NCBI GenBank assembly: GCA_017503135.1
Contig: JAFVTQ010000002.1
Location: 107,502 to 171,501, forward strand
Direction of reading: 5' to 3'
Length of the DNA: 64,000 nucleotides
Source: Clostridia bacterium
Lineage (GTDB): Bacteria > Bacillota > Clostridia > Oscillospirales > Acutalibacteraceae
The notes under the pieces were generated by a model. That model searched no databases and was not told the DNA's origin. It saw nothing but the letters and a program-made list of their open reading frames with translations. This document shows positions 33,026-42,347 of the stretch, one piece after another (the first letter of the stretch is position 1; each line of letters opens with the position of its first letter). A program made the translations under genes and the position numbers.

Positions 33026-33306
33026 CTTAACACCTTTGAGAAAAAGCCCTGTGCCTTTGGCCGCACATCAGTATAAGTCAGTGACGAGATATCCCCGTCA
33101 ACCATCAATTCACTCTGTTCAAGATTAAGTCTTGTGATGTGCAGATTCCACCCACGGATAGTCAGCTCACCCAAATCAGTTATTGCAATAATTGTCTGCT
33201 CATCAAAAGAATCAATATCGGTAACACCTGAAACAGAAAGTTTCTTTCGGTCTTCCATAATTATATTGTGTGGTAATTTGTGAATTGATTTTTCATCTGT
33301 AATCAT
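33022..33306 (-). CDS. yabP: Sporulation protein YabP
   Basis: 94 residues; EDRKKLSVSGVTDIDSFDEQTIIAITDLGELTIRGWNLHITRLNLEQSELMVDGDISSLTY is the YabP family pattern. In Bacillus it is a sigma-E-dependent sporulation gene. Strong GGAGG ribosome-binding site. First gene of the cluster; in Bacillus and many Clostridia yabO is immediately upstream, but here yabO lies about 15 kb away. Confidence 0.92.
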   Translation of the reverse strand: MITDEKSIHKLPHNIIMEDRKKLSVSGVTDIDSFDEQTIIAITDLGELTIRGWNLHITRLNLEQSELMVDGDISSLTYTDVRPKAQGFFSKVLR

Positions 33307-33335
33307 AATAAACCTCCGTATTTATACATATTAGT

Positions 33336-33367
33336 AATAAATATGAAAAACCGGACAAATTTATTAC
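33336..33367 (-). promoter_or_regulatory. Possible sigma-E-type promoter of yabP
   Basis: On the minus strand GTAATA (33367-33362), a 16-base gap, CATATTTATT (33345-33336). This loosely matches the sigma-E boxes and spacing; Bacillus yabP is sigma-E dependent. The last -10 positions are imperfect. Confidence 0.35.
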
Positions 33368-33389
33368 AAGTTGGAATATGTATTGCCTA

Positions 33390-33418
33390 TTGAATTTTGG
33401 GGACAAAAAGTATATAAT
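33390..33418 (+). promoter_or_regulatory. Promoter of the panE-like gene
   Basis: TTGAAT at 33390-33395, a 17-base spacer, TATAAT at 33413-33418. Confidence 0.75.
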
Positions 33419-33460
33419 TGCTTTGATAAAAAAATCACAACTTGAAACGGGGTTTATTCT

Positions 33461-34477
33461 ATGGCAAGATATGCGATTTATGGTGCGGGTTCGCTCGGCA
33501 CTGTGCTTGGTGCATTCATCACTAAAAATGGTGGCGAGGTTGACCTTATCAACAGAAACAAGGCTCATGTTGAAGCACTTAACACAAAGGGCGCTAAAAT
33601 TATTGGTACTGTTGATATGCTTGTTCCTGTTAAGGCTATTACACATGACCAGATGGAAGGCAAATATGATGTTATTGTTCTTCTCACAAAGCAATTATTC
33701 AATGCAGAAGTTGTAACAATGCTTAAAGATTATCTCACAGATGACGGTGTTATTGTTACATTACAGAATGGTATTCCTGAACCAGGTATTGCTGAAATTA
33801 TTGGTACAGAGCACACAATGGGTTGTGCTGTTGAATGGGGCGCAGCGTTGGTTGAACCCGGTGTTTGCGAGCTCACAAGTGACAAGGACAGTCTTTCATT
33901 CCATATGGGTAAAATGGATGGTATCACAGATGCACAGTTCAAGATGGTTAAAGATTTGCTCGAAATGATGTGCCCAGTTCACGAAGAAGAAAACCTTATG
34001 GGTGCTCGTTGGTCAAAGCTTCTTATCAATTCAACTTTCTCAGGTCTTGGCACAGTTGTTGGCGGTGTTTTCGGTGATGTTACTGAAGACAAAGCAGGTC
34101 AGAAAGTTGCAATTCGTTGTATGAAAGAAATCATTGATGTTGGTCACGCAGCAGGTGTTGAGTTTGCACCTGTTCAGGGCAAAAACATTGTTGGCCTTTT
34201 CTATTGGAAAGGCGCATTAAAGAGAGCTTTTGGTTGCTTCTTGCTTCCTATTGCACTCAAAAAACACAGAGATATTGAGCCTTCAATGTTACAGGACCTT
34301 AAAAAAGGCAAAGCTTGTGAAGTTGATGCTATCAACGGTGTTGTTTGTGATTTCGGTAAGAAATGTGGTGTTGCTACACCAATCAACGACAGAATCGTTG
34401 AAATCATCAAGAAAATCCAGAATGGTGAGCTCAAAGCAACAAAAGAAAACTTCAAACTTTTTGATGATATTCTTTGA
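33461..34477 (+). CDS. Ketopantoate reductase family protein
   Basis: 338 residues. N-terminal Rossmann fold ARYAIYGAGSLGTVLGAFIT binds NADPH; the C-terminal helical domain carries SKLLINSTFSGLG (Lys and Asn of the active site) and CEVDAINGVVCDFG (substrate-binding Glu). Family members reduce 2-dehydropantoate to pantoate for coenzyme A, but many paralogs in this fold act on other 2-keto acids, and no other pantothenate gene is adjacent, so the substrate is not certain. First gene of the plus-strand block between yabP and yabO. Confidence 0.8.
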   Translation: MARYAIYGAGSLGTVLGAFITKNGGEVDLINRNKAHVEALNTKGAKIIGTVDMLVPVKAITHDQMEGKYDVIVLLTKQLFNAEVVTMLKDYLTDDGVIVTLQNGIPEPGIAEIIGTEHTMGCAVEWGAALVEPGVCELTSDKDSLSFHMGKMDGITDAQFKMVKDLLEMMCPVHEEENLMGARWSKLLINSTFSGLGTVVGGVFGDVTEDKAGQKVAIRCMKEIIDVGHAAGVEFAPVQGKNIVGLFYWKGALKRAFGCFLLPIALKKHRDIEPSMLQDLKKGKACEVDAINGVVCDFGKKCGVATPINDRIVEIIKKIQNGELKATKENFKLFDDIL

Positions 34478-34491
34478 TAAAAATGGTAAAA

Positions 34492-34523
34492 CTAACGGTA
34501 GTCTTTATGGCTACCGTTTTTTA
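34492..34523 (+). terminator. Terminator of the panE-like gene
   Basis: Eight-base stem AACGGTAG (34494-34501) / CTACCGTT (34511-34518) followed by TTTT. Confidence 0.8.
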
Positions 34524-34592
34524 TTGCAAAACTATACAAAAAAGTATGGTTTTTTTTATTGATTTGTGCAACTATTGAATTGCTCAAAACTA

Positions 34593-34621
34593 TTGAAAAT
34601 ACTGATAAAATCATTTATAAT
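34593..34621 (+). promoter_or_regulatory. Promoter of the AI-2E transporter gene
   Basis: TTGAAA at 34593-34598, a 17-base spacer, TATAAT at 34616-34621. Confidence 0.75.
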
Positions 34622-34656
34622 TATTATTTAGTAAAATAGGACAAGCAGGTGAAAAA

Positions 34657-35865
34657 ATGGAACTTTCAAAGAAGAATATTAAAAAGATTCTTGGCATTAT
34701 CACTTTTGCCATAATACTTTTGGCTGTGTCACAAAATCTCACAACAGTTTTTAATTTCTTATCAGGTGTTTTAAAGATTTTAGCTCCTGTTATTGTGGGA
34801 CTCTCATTGGCTTTTATGTTGAATATTCTTATGAATGTTCTTGAAAGACGCGTGTTTGCCTTTATGAAAAAAAGCAAAAAGAAAGTTGTGAGAAATCTTT
34901 TCAAGCCTGTAAGTCTTGTTTCAACACTTCTTCTCACACTTGGTTTCTTTGTCCTTTTGCTTTTCATTATTATTCCACAGTTAAAAGACACAATCATGTT
35001 GCTTGTTGAGAAAATTCCTGTTTATTATACTGATTTGATAACTTGGTTAGAATCACTTGTTGTGCGTTTTGGTTTTGATGTGGATACTGAGATATTCCAC
35101 AACCCAAAATTTGATATAAACAACATTTACACAATGGCGCAGAATTTCTTTACTATTGAAAGCACTAATGATATTCTAAATACAACATTGGGTGTTACAT
35201 CTTCACTTATCTCCGGTGCTTCAAATCTTGTGTTAGGTCTTATTATTGCAGTATATATTCTTGCAGAGAAAGAAAACATCGGCAAATTCACAAGCAGATT
35301 TTTCTCGGCTGCACTTCCCGAAAAGGTTTATTTAAAAGCAAAAGAGGTTTGCAGTATCGCTTCAAATTCATTTGCAAGTTTTATTACAGGGCAATTCACA
35401 GACGCGCTTCTTTTAGGCACTATGTGTTTTATCGGAATGTTGATTTTCGGATTTCCGAGTGCTGCTGTTGTTTCAATCATAATCGGAATTACTGCACTTG
35501 TTCCAATAATTGGTCCTATTGTTGGCGAAGTTATTGGTTGTCTCATTATATTTATGGAAAGTCCTATCAAAGCACTTTTCTTTATCATTTTTGTTCTTAT
35601 TCTTCAAATGATTGATAACAATCTGATTTATCCAAGAATTATGGGCAAATCTGTGGGGCTTCCCGGCGTGCTTGTGTTTATCGCAGTTGTAGTTGGTGGT
35701 AACATTGGTGGTATTCTTGGAGTGCTTTTAGGTGTGCCGACAGCATCTGCTATCTATGCACTTATTATCAACTGGCTTAAAAACAAAAAGCAAAAAGAAC
35801 GCGAATTAATTGCAATTAAAAACGCAGAAGAAATAAAAGAAGAAGTTACAGAAGAAAACAGTTAA
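34657..35865 (+). CDS. AI-2E (PerM/UPF0118) family transporter
   Basis: 402 residues with about eight TM helices. The family hallmarks are the paired N-terminal helices (ILGIITFAIILLAVSQN, then APVIVGLSLAFMLNILM) and the C-terminal helix-rich block with SPIKALFFIIFVLILQMIDNNLIYPRIMGKSVGLPGV. The family includes AI-2 exporters and sodium/proton antiporters; the substrate cannot be told. It ends 11 bases before the DUF1846 gene. Confidence 0.87.
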   Translation: MELSKKNIKKILGIITFAIILLAVSQNLTTVFNFLSGVLKILAPVIVGLSLAFMLNILMNVLERRVFAFMKKSKKKVVRNLFKPVSLVSTLLLTLGFFVLLLFIIIPQLKDTIMLLVEKIPVYYTDLITWLESLVVRFGFDVDTEIFHNPKFDINNIYTMAQNFFTIESTNDILNTTLGVTSSLISGASNLVLGLIIAVYILAEKENIGKFTSRFFSAALPEKVYLKAKEVCSIASNSFASFITGQFTDALLLGTMCFIGMLIFGFPSAAVVSIIIGITALVPIIGPIVGEVIGCLIIFMESPIKALFFIIFVLILQMIDNNLIYPRIMGKSVGLPGVLVFIAVVVGGNIGGILGVLLGVPTASAIYALIINWLKNKKQKERELIAIKNAEEIKEEVTEENS

Positions 35866-35876
35866 AGGTGAATGTT

Positions 35877-37358
35877 ATGCGTAAATTAGGTTTTGACAAT
35901 GAAAAATATCTTCGTATGCAATCTGAGCATATTAAAGAGAGAATAAGCCAATTCGGTGGCAAGCTCTATCTTGAATTTGGTGGTAAGATTTTCGACGATT
36001 ACCATGCTGCAAGAGTGCTTCCCGGCTTTAAGCCTGACAGTAAAATGAAGATGCTTCTTCAACTCAAAGACGATGCTGAAATCATAATTGCAATTTGTGC
36101 GAAAGATATTGAAAAGAATAAGATTCGTAGTGATTTAGGCATTACCTATGACCTTGATGTTCTTCGTCTTATTGACATTTATCACGGTTTTGGTCTTTTC
36201 GTTGGTGGTGTTGTGCTCACTCAATATTCAGAGCAACCATCTGTAATTGCTTTTGAACAAAAACTTCAGAGTCTTGGCATCAACGTTTATCGTCACTACC
36301 CTATCGAAAACTATCCACTTGATGTTGAACTTATTGTAAGTGACGAGGGTTATGGCAAAAATGATTATATTGAGTCAGACCACTCACTCATTGTTATTAC
36401 TGCACCTGGTCCCGGTAGTGGTAAAATGGCAGTTTGCCTTTCACAGCTTTATCACGAAAACAAGCGTGGTATTAAAGCAGGTTATGCTAAATTTGAGACA
36501 TTCCCAATTTGGAATTTACCACTCAAGCACCCTGTTAACCTGGCTTATGAGGCTGCGACTGCTGACCTTAACGATGTTAATATGATTGACCCATTCCACC
36601 TTGAAGCTTATGGTGAAACAACTGTCAATTATAATCGCGATGTTGAGAATTTTCCTGTACTTAACACAATATTTGAAGAAATTTATGGCGAGTCACCATA
36701 CAAATCACCTACTGATATGGGTGTTAATATGGCGGGCAACTGCATAATTGATGATGATGTAGTGCTCACAGCCTCAAAGAAAGAAATACTTCGTCGTCAT
36801 TGCAACTATCTTGTTCAACAAAAGAACAACAAGAAAAAGTCAAATGAGCTTTATAAAATCGAGCTTATTATGAAACAGCTTGGTATCACAAGCGATGACC
36901 GTCCTGTTGTTTCTGCAGCACTTAACCTTTCAGAAACTACTGACGCACCTGTTACTGCAATTGAGCTTCACGACGGCAGAATTATCACAGGTAAGGCAAG
37001 TGAACTTTTAAGTTCTGCATCTGCAATGCTTTTGAATGCTTTAAAGGCTCTCGCTGACATCGATGATGAAATTCTTCTTATTTCACCAACTGTATTTGAG
37101 CCGATTAAAGAATTAAAGGTTAAAATGCACGAGCGCGATACAAGCTTGCATCCTGATGAAATTTTGATTGCGCTTTCAATTTGTGCAACAATGAACCCAC
37201 TTGCAAAACAGGCTCTTGATGCAATTAAGGGCTTAAAGGGTTGCGATGTGCACGCAACTGTTGTGCTTTCTGATACTGATAAAGAAACACTTCGCAAGCT
37301 CGGTACAAACGCAACATACGAGCCATATAAGAAGAACGACAATTTGTATTATAACTAA
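35877..37358 (+). CDS. DUF1846 family protein
   Basis: 493 residues, full length for this family, which is known structurally from streptococci but has no settled function. Opening GFDNEKYLRMQSEHIKERISQFGGKLYLEFGGK and the internal TAPGPGSGKMAVCLSQLYHE, a P-loop-like glycine-rich segment near residue 180, are characteristic. I chose ATG 35877 with AGGTG six bases upstream. Co-transcribed with the AI-2E-type transporter. Confidence 0.85.
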   Translation: MRKLGFDNEKYLRMQSEHIKERISQFGGKLYLEFGGKIFDDYHAARVLPGFKPDSKMKMLLQLKDDAEIIIAICAKDIEKNKIRSDLGITYDLDVLRLIDIYHGFGLFVGGVVLTQYSEQPSVIAFEQKLQSLGINVYRHYPIENYPLDVELIVSDEGYGKNDYIESDHSLIVITAPGPGSGKMAVCLSQLYHENKRGIKAGYAKFETFPIWNLPLKHPVNLAYEAATADLNDVNMIDPFHLEAYGETTVNYNRDVENFPVLNTIFEEIYGESPYKSPTDMGVNMAGNCIIDDDVVLTASKKEILRRHCNYLVQQKNNKKKSNELYKIELIMKQLGITSDDRPVVSAALNLSETTDAPVTAIELHDGRIITGKASELLSSASAMLLNALKALADIDDEILLISPTVFEPIKELKVKMHERDTSLHPDEILIALSICATMNPLAKQALDAIKGLKGCDVHATVVLSDTDKETLRKLGTNATYEPYKKNDNLYYN

Positions 37359-37362
37359 TTTT

Positions 37363-37404
37363 CAAGGCGGGTGCAGGGGGAAAGCACTCGCCTTGTGATT
37401 TTTC
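37363..37404 (+). terminator. Terminator-like hairpin after DUF1846
   Basis: Twelve-base stem 37363-37374 / 37384-37395 with a short T-rich tail (TGATTTTTC). Stable, but the T run is weak, so termination may be partial. Confidence 0.55.
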
Positions 37405-37425
37405 ATTGATTTGGGGATTACTGAT

Positions 37426-38796
37426 ATGAAAATAGACCTTAAAACTGCGAAAAAGCTTCAAAAATTAAAGGGCTTTGGTACATCGGCTTGTTGGTGGAGT
37501 CACTATCTTAAAGACGAAAAAGCACAAGACGAAATATGCGAGCTTTTGTATGGTGACACGGGGCTTAAGTTGAACATTTATCGTTATAATATCGGTGGTG
37601 GCACTGATATGGAAAACTATCGTGTTCAAAACCCTTGGCGCCGTACAGAGAGTATGTATGTTTATGACCGAGAAAAAGAAGAGGGATATTGGGACTATTC
37701 TCTTGACAAAACTGCAAAGGATGTTATGAGAAAATGCCTAGACAAAGGCAATATTGATACTCTTATCGTCTTTGCCAATTCACCACACTGGTCACAAACT
37801 TCAACTGGTCAGGCATCCGGCAGTTTAATGATGCACACCTGCAACTTGCCAAAGGCTAATTACAGAAAATTTGCAGACTACTTCTTAACTGCTACACAAA
37901 GACTTATTGATGAAGGATTCCCTGTAAAATATGTGAGCCCTATAAACGAGCCTCAATGGAAATGGGGTGGCTCTTATGTATGGCAAGAAGGTTGTCATTA
38001 TGAGACCGAAGAAATGGTTGAGGTTATGCATATTTTCGCTGAAGAAATTATAAAGCGAAATATGAATATTAAGCTATATGGTCCTGAAAGTGGCGAAATG
38101 ATGGGGCTTACCCCTGAATATCTCGATGCGCTCATAAAAGATGAGACCATTATGAAGGTGCTTGATGTTTTTGCTTATCATTCATATCACGATGATAACA
38201 ACCCTAAAACCCGTGTTGACTTTAAAAATCAGTTAGTAACCCCCCACCCTGAATTGCGCTTTGATATGAGTGAATGGTGCGAATTGCCTAATAAGAGTCA
38301 TACAAAGAATTTTAAAGGCGCACTTATCACTGCACGAATTATCGGTCAGGATTTAATCTATGCCGGTGCAGAGAGTTGGACAAGTTGGGTTGCTGTTAAT
38401 CAGTTTTCAATTAAAGAAGATGGCTTTGATTATTCTGACGCAACGCTCACTGCTACTGACAATTTTGAAGAATGGTATGTTGCAGAGCGCTATTATGGAT
38501 TTGCTCATTTTTCAAAGTACATACCAATCGGCTCTGTGGCTCTTGATAATGGTTTCTTCCCTGATGAGAATAACGACTTTAATATATTCTCATTCTTAAC
38601 ACCTAACAATAAAACTGTTACAGTTATTGTTAATGAGGGCGACGAAAAAGAATTTTCACTCTGTGGTGATTTTAATAAAATGGAAATCATTGAATCCACG
38701 CAGGAATACAAACTAAAGACCATTTATGACGGTGAATATAAAGATAATTTTACAGTTAAAGAAAACAGTATTTTAACAATTATTTGCGAGGAATAA
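37426..38796 (+). CDS. Cytoplasmic glycoside hydrolase family 30 enzyme
   Basis: 456 residues, paralog of the gene at 28535 (shared GFGxSACWWS start, YVSPINEPQWKWGGSYVWQEGC with the acid/base Glu and FDMSEWCELP with the nucleophile). Unlike that paralog it has no signal peptide or TM helix, so it should act on imported oligosaccharides or glycosides. Start ATG 37426 behind TTGGGGA. It is followed within five bases by the NifX-like gene and then by a GH2 enzyme, all close enough for one operon. Confidence 0.87.
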   Translation: MKIDLKTAKKLQKLKGFGTSACWWSHYLKDEKAQDEICELLYGDTGLKLNIYRYNIGGGTDMENYRVQNPWRRTESMYVYDREKEEGYWDYSLDKTAKDVMRKCLDKGNIDTLIVFANSPHWSQTSTGQASGSLMMHTCNLPKANYRKFADYFLTATQRLIDEGFPVKYVSPINEPQWKWGGSYVWQEGCHYETEEMVEVMHIFAEEIIKRNMNIKLYGPESGEMMGLTPEYLDALIKDETIMKVLDVFAYHSYHDDNNPKTRVDFKNQLVTPHPELRFDMSEWCELPNKSHTKNFKGALITARIIGQDLIYAGAESWTSWVAVNQFSIKEDGFDYSDATLTATDNFEEWYVAERYYGFAHFSKYIPIGSVALDNGFFPDENNDFNIFSFLTPNNKTVTVIVNEGDEKEFSLCGDFNKMEIIESTQEYKLKTIYDGEYKDNFTVKENSILTIICEE

Positions 38797-38800
38797 TATT

Positions 38801-39199
38801 ATGAAAATTGCAGTAACTTATGAAAATGAAAAGGTTTTTCAGCATTTTGGACATACTGAAAAATTCAAAATTTATGAAATAGATAATGACGATATTGTCG
38901 GTATGAAAATTGTTGATACTAACGGTCAAGGTCATGGCGCATTGGCTACATTCTTGAAAGAAAATGGTGTTGATGTTGTCATCTGTGGTGGTATCGGTGG
39001 TGGCGCACAGAATGCACTCAGCGAAGCAGGAATCAAATGGTATGGTGGCGTTAAGGGTGACTGCAACCAAGCAGTAATCTCACTACTCGTTGGTAAGTTA
39101 GAATATAACCCTGACGCTCATTGTGACCATCACGACCACGAGCACGACGAAGGTCATACTTGTGGCGACCACGGTTGTGGTGGAAACTGCAATCATTAA
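38801..39199 (+). CDS. NifX/NifB-type dinitrogenase cofactor domain protein with His/Cys-rich tail
   Basis: 132 residues. The N-terminal domain (MKIAVTYENEKVFQHFGHTEKFKIYEID, then VDVVICGGIGGGAQNALSEAGI) is the NifX/NafY RNase H-like fold that binds iron-sulfur or iron-molybdenum precursors. The last 25 residues are dominated by His, Cys and Asp (HCDHHDHEHD, HTCGDHGCGGNCNH) and look like a metal-binding tail. No nitrogenase gene is present; stand-alone members occur widely in anaerobes with unknown roles. Lies between a GH30 and a GH2 gene. Confidence 0.85.
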   Translation: MKIAVTYENEKVFQHFGHTEKFKIYEIDNDDIVGMKIVDTNGQGHGALATFLKENGVDVVICGGIGGGAQNALSEAGIKWYGGVKGDCNQAVISLLVGKLEYNPDAHCDHHDHEHDEGHTCGDHGCGGNCNH

Positions 39200-39209
39200 G
39201 GAGAATACT

Positions 39210-40958
39210 ATGGATTTTACAGTATCTAATCATCCTAACCCTCAATTTGAGAGAAAAAACATAGAAATTCTTAATGGCAAATGGGATTTCGGTTTTAAAA
39301 AAGCTAAAAAGGGTTTCAAATTCTCAACTGACGAAAAAAGAGCAGTTGAGATAAGAAATAAAAATGAATATCCACATAAAATAAATGTTCCATTCTGTGT
39401 TGAAAGTGAACTTTCAGGCATACAGTATAAAGATTTTATCAATATGGTATGGTATAAGAAAATGGTTGAAATTAAGAAAACCAACAGCCGTGTTTTCTTG
39501 TGCTTTGGTGCTGCTGACCACTTAACAACTGTGCTTGTTAATGGCAAACTTGCAGGTCGTCATAAGGGTGGCTACACATCATTCAAGTTTGATATTACTG
39601 ATTTAGCGGTTGATGGTGAAAACGAGATTTTTGTGCTTTGCGAAGACGATGTTAAAAACCAATTTGTAATCCGTGGCAAACAGAGTGAATGGAAAAAGAG
39701 TCACGCTTGTGATTACACTCGCACAACGGGTATCTGGCAAACAGTTTTCATTGAATATGTGCCTGAAAACTACATAGAAAATTTCAAAATTTATCCTGAC
39801 CACAAAAACGGACTTGTTACAATAAACTTCAATCTCAAAGGCAAAGAAAATTTAACTTGTGAAGCATTTTATAATGGCAAAAGTGTTGGTAAATCGACAT
39901 TTATAGATGCTAGTGATAATGCAGTTATGCAATTAAAGCTCGACAAAACTCACCTTTGGGAAGTTGGCAACGGTCAACTCTATGATTTAGAAATCACATT
40001 CGGTGAAGATAAGGTTTACTCATATTTCGGTCTTAGAAACGTACGTCTTGATGGATATAAGTTCCTTATAAACGAAAAGAGTGTATTCCAACGCCTTGTT
40101 CTTGACCAAGGTTTCTATAAAAAAGGTATTTACACTGCTCCAAGTGATGAAGATTTAATGAAAGATATTGAACTTTCAATGGCTCTCGGTTTCAATGGTG
40201 CGAGACTTCACCAAAAGGTATTTGACCCAAGATTTTTATATTTCTGCGACAAGATGGGTTATATCGTCTGGGGCGAATATGCTAACTGGGGACTTGACTA
40301 TTCAAATCCAAAAAGCGTTGATGTATTCTTAAATGAATGGAAAGAAGCACTAGAGCGTGATTTCAACCACCCTGCAATCATTGGTTGGTGTCCATTCAAC
40401 GAGACTTGGAATTATAAAGGCAGACCACAATATGACCCACTTCTCTCAACAGTTTATGATTATACAAAAGCCATTGATAACACCCGTCCTTGCATTGACA
40501 CAAGTGGTAACTATCACGTTAAAACTGATATTTTTGATTTGCACGATTATAGCTATGATGTTGATTTCTTCAAGAAAAACTATGACCGTTTTATGACAGA
40601 AGATTATCTCTATCAGCATGTGCTTGTTGAAAATAAAGGTCGTCAGACCTATCGTGGCGAGCCTGTATTCATCAGTGAATATGGTGGAATTAAGTGGGTT
40701 AGCGACGAGTCAATCAAGTCATGGGGTTACGGTGAGGATGTTAAAACTCCTGAAGAATTTGCAGACAGATATGTGGGACTCACTGATGTTATTCTTTCAA
40801 ACTATAAAATGTTTGGTTTCTGCTATACTCAGCTCTATGATATTGAGCAAGAGCAGAATGGTCTTTACACTTATGACCGTGAAAAGAAATTTGACGATGC
40901 AATTTACGATAGAATCATTGCAATTAACACAAAGGTTGCAGAGATTGAGAAGGAGTAA
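39210..40958 (+). CDS. Glycoside hydrolase family 2 enzyme
   Basis: 582 residues with no signal peptide, hence cytoplasmic. Jelly-roll sugar-binding domain (about 1-170), immunoglobulin-like domain (about 175-265) and TIM barrel. The acid/base Glu is in GWCPFNETWNY and the nucleophile Glu in PVFISEYGG. Family activities include beta-galactosidase, beta-glucuronidase and beta-mannosidase; the specificity is not readable. I chose ATG 39210 with AAGGAG seven bases upstream. It probably finishes breakdown of oligosaccharides handled by the preceding GH30. Confidence 0.88.
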   Translation: MDFTVSNHPNPQFERKNIEILNGKWDFGFKKAKKGFKFSTDEKRAVEIRNKNEYPHKINVPFCVESELSGIQYKDFINMVWYKKMVEIKKTNSRVFLCFGAADHLTTVLVNGKLAGRHKGGYTSFKFDITDLAVDGENEIFVLCEDDVKNQFVIRGKQSEWKKSHACDYTRTTGIWQTVFIEYVPENYIENFKIYPDHKNGLVTINFNLKGKENLTCEAFYNGKSVGKSTFIDASDNAVMQLKLDKTHLWEVGNGQLYDLEITFGEDKVYSYFGLRNVRLDGYKFLINEKSVFQRLVLDQGFYKKGIYTAPSDEDLMKDIELSMALGFNGARLHQKVFDPRFLYFCDKMGYIVWGEYANWGLDYSNPKSVDVFLNEWKEALERDFNHPAIIGWCPFNETWNYKGRPQYDPLLSTVYDYTKAIDNTRPCIDTSGNYHVKTDIFDLHDYSYDVDFFKKNYDRFMTEDYLYQHVLVENKGRQTYRGEPVFISEYGGIKWVSDESIKSWGYGEDVKTPEEFADRYVGLTDVILSNYKMFGFCYTQLYDIEQEQNGLYTYDREKKFDDAIYDRIIAINTKVAEIEKE

Positions 40959-40961
40959 ATT

Positions 40962-41222
40962 ATGGATGATATTTTAGAATTAATTTGCGATATATTGTTC
41001 GACTCATTAAGCAATCGCAAAATTCCTTTGTGGTTAAGAAGATTATTCGCAATCTTTTTAATAATTGTTGCTCTCGCCTTTTCATTGTTAGGTGCAATTA
41101 TGATAAAGGACGGTATTGAGTCTCCAAAGAAATTTCTTATAATTATTGGAGCAATTATAATTCTTGTGGTTGTTTTTATTATTTTTGCAACAATAAAAGA
41201 ATATAGAAACCATAAAAAATAA
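40962..41222 (+). CDS. Small two-helix membrane protein of unknown function
   Basis: 86 residues. A short acidic N terminus (MDDILELICDILFDSL), then two TM helices (about 28-47 and 53-75) and a basic tail (KEYRNHKK). No family recognised. Starts three bases after the GH2 stop with a GGAG site, and ends nine bases before the aldo/keto reductase, so it is in the same operon. Confidence 0.6.
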   Translation: MDDILELICDILFDSLSNRKIPLWLRRLFAIFLIIVALAFSLLGAIMIKDGIESPKKFLIIIGAIIILVVVFIIFATIKEYRNHKK

Positions 41223-41231
41223 GGTGATAAT

Positions 41232-42347
41232 ATGAGCTATTTTCCTGAAGTAAAGAAAAATTTTGGCTTTGGTTGTATGAGACTTCCACGCAAAGGTCCG
41301 CTTATTGACTATGAGCAGTCAAAAAAGATGATTGATACATTTTTAGAAGCAGGTTTTAACTATTTTGACACTGCTCACGGATATATGGAGATGCGAAATG
41401 AGGCAACACTTAAAAAGTGCCTTACTTCTCGTTATCCAAGAGAAAGTTATATTCTTGCCGACAAATTATCAGACGGATTTTTCAAGAAAGAAAGTCAGAT
41501 TCGACCACTTTTTGAAAAGCAACTTAAAAACTGTGGTGTAGAATATTTCGACTTTTATTTAATGCACGCACAGAATGCTACAAACTTTGAAAAATACAAA
41601 AAGTGCAGAGCTTATGAAACTGCATTTGAGTTAAAAAAAGAAGGCAAAATTCGTCACGTGGGACTCTCTTTCCACGACAAAGCAGATGTGCTTGACAGAA
41701 TTCTCACAGAATATCCTGAAATTGAGTTTGTGCAAATTCAGTTTAACTATCTCGACTATAACGATGAGTCAGTTGAGGGTAGAAAATGCTATGAAGTGTG
41801 CAGAAAACACGACAAGCCTGTTATTGTTATGGAGCCTGTTAAGGGTGGTAGCCTTGTAAAACTTCCCGATGATGCTAAAAAGGTGCTTGACGACTTGAAT
41901 GGTGGCACTCCTGCTAGTTATGCTATCCGTTTTGCTGCTGGTTTTGAAGGTATCTTTATGGTGCTTTCAGGTATGAGCGATATGGCACAAATGAACGACA
42001 ACATCAGTTTTATGAAAGATTTTGAGCCACTTAATGACAAAGAAATGGATGCAATCCGCAAGGTTTGTGAAATTATGAATAAGCAAAATCTTATTCCTTG
42101 CACCGCTTGTCGTTATTGCGTTGACGGATGTCCTAAAAACATTCCTATCCCTGAAATTTTTGCTTGTATGAATGACAGAAAGCAATTCAAAGACTGGAAT
42201 GCGAAATATTATTATGAAGATGTGCATATTAAAGGTAAGGGCAAGGCTTCTGATTGTATTGAGTGTGGACTCTGTGAAAAGGCTTGTCCACAGCACCTTG
42301 AAATTCGCAAATTACTTAAAGATGTGGCAAAGGAATTCGGCAAATAA
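41232..42347 (+). CDS. Aldo/keto reductase with C-terminal ferredoxin-type clusters
   Basis: 371 residues. AKR barrel with the catalytic Asp/Tyr in FDTAHGYMEM, Lys in LADKL and His in YLMHAQNA. A C-terminal bacterial ferredoxin module carries two cysteine clusters (CTACRYCVDGCPKNIPIP and CIECGLCEKACPQHLEIR). This fusion is common in anaerobes; it presumably couples ferredoxin or NADPH to reduction of a carbonyl or sugar. Substrate unknown. Its stop overlaps the start of the ECF gene (TAATG). Confidence 0.9.
   Translation: MSYFPEVKKNFGFGCMRLPRKGPLIDYEQSKKMIDTFLEAGFNYFDTAHGYMEMRNEATLKKCLTSRYPRESYILADKLSDGFFKKESQIRPLFEKQLKNCGVEYFDFYLMHAQNATNFEKYKKCRAYETAFELKKEGKIRHVGLSFHDKADVLDRILTEYPEIEFVQIQFNYLDYNDESVEGRKCYEVCRKHDKPVIVMEPVKGGSLVKLPDDAKKVLDDLNGGTPASYAIRFAAGFEGIFMVLSGMSDMAQMNDNISFMKDFEPLNDKEMDAIRKVCEIMNKQNLIPCTACRYCVDGCPKNIPIPEIFACMNDRKQFKDWNAKYYYEDVHIKGKGKASDCIECGLCEKACPQHLEIRKLLKDVAKEFGK

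Noticed and set aside
33293-33716. Overlapping frames on both strands around the panE-like start
   Set aside because: They overlap a convincing Rossmann-fold gene and promoter and carry no domain of their own.
41232-42347. Aldo/keto reductase as a fusion error of two genes
   Set aside because: AKR barrel plus C-terminal ferredoxin clusters is a known architecture in anaerobes and the frame is uninterrupted.
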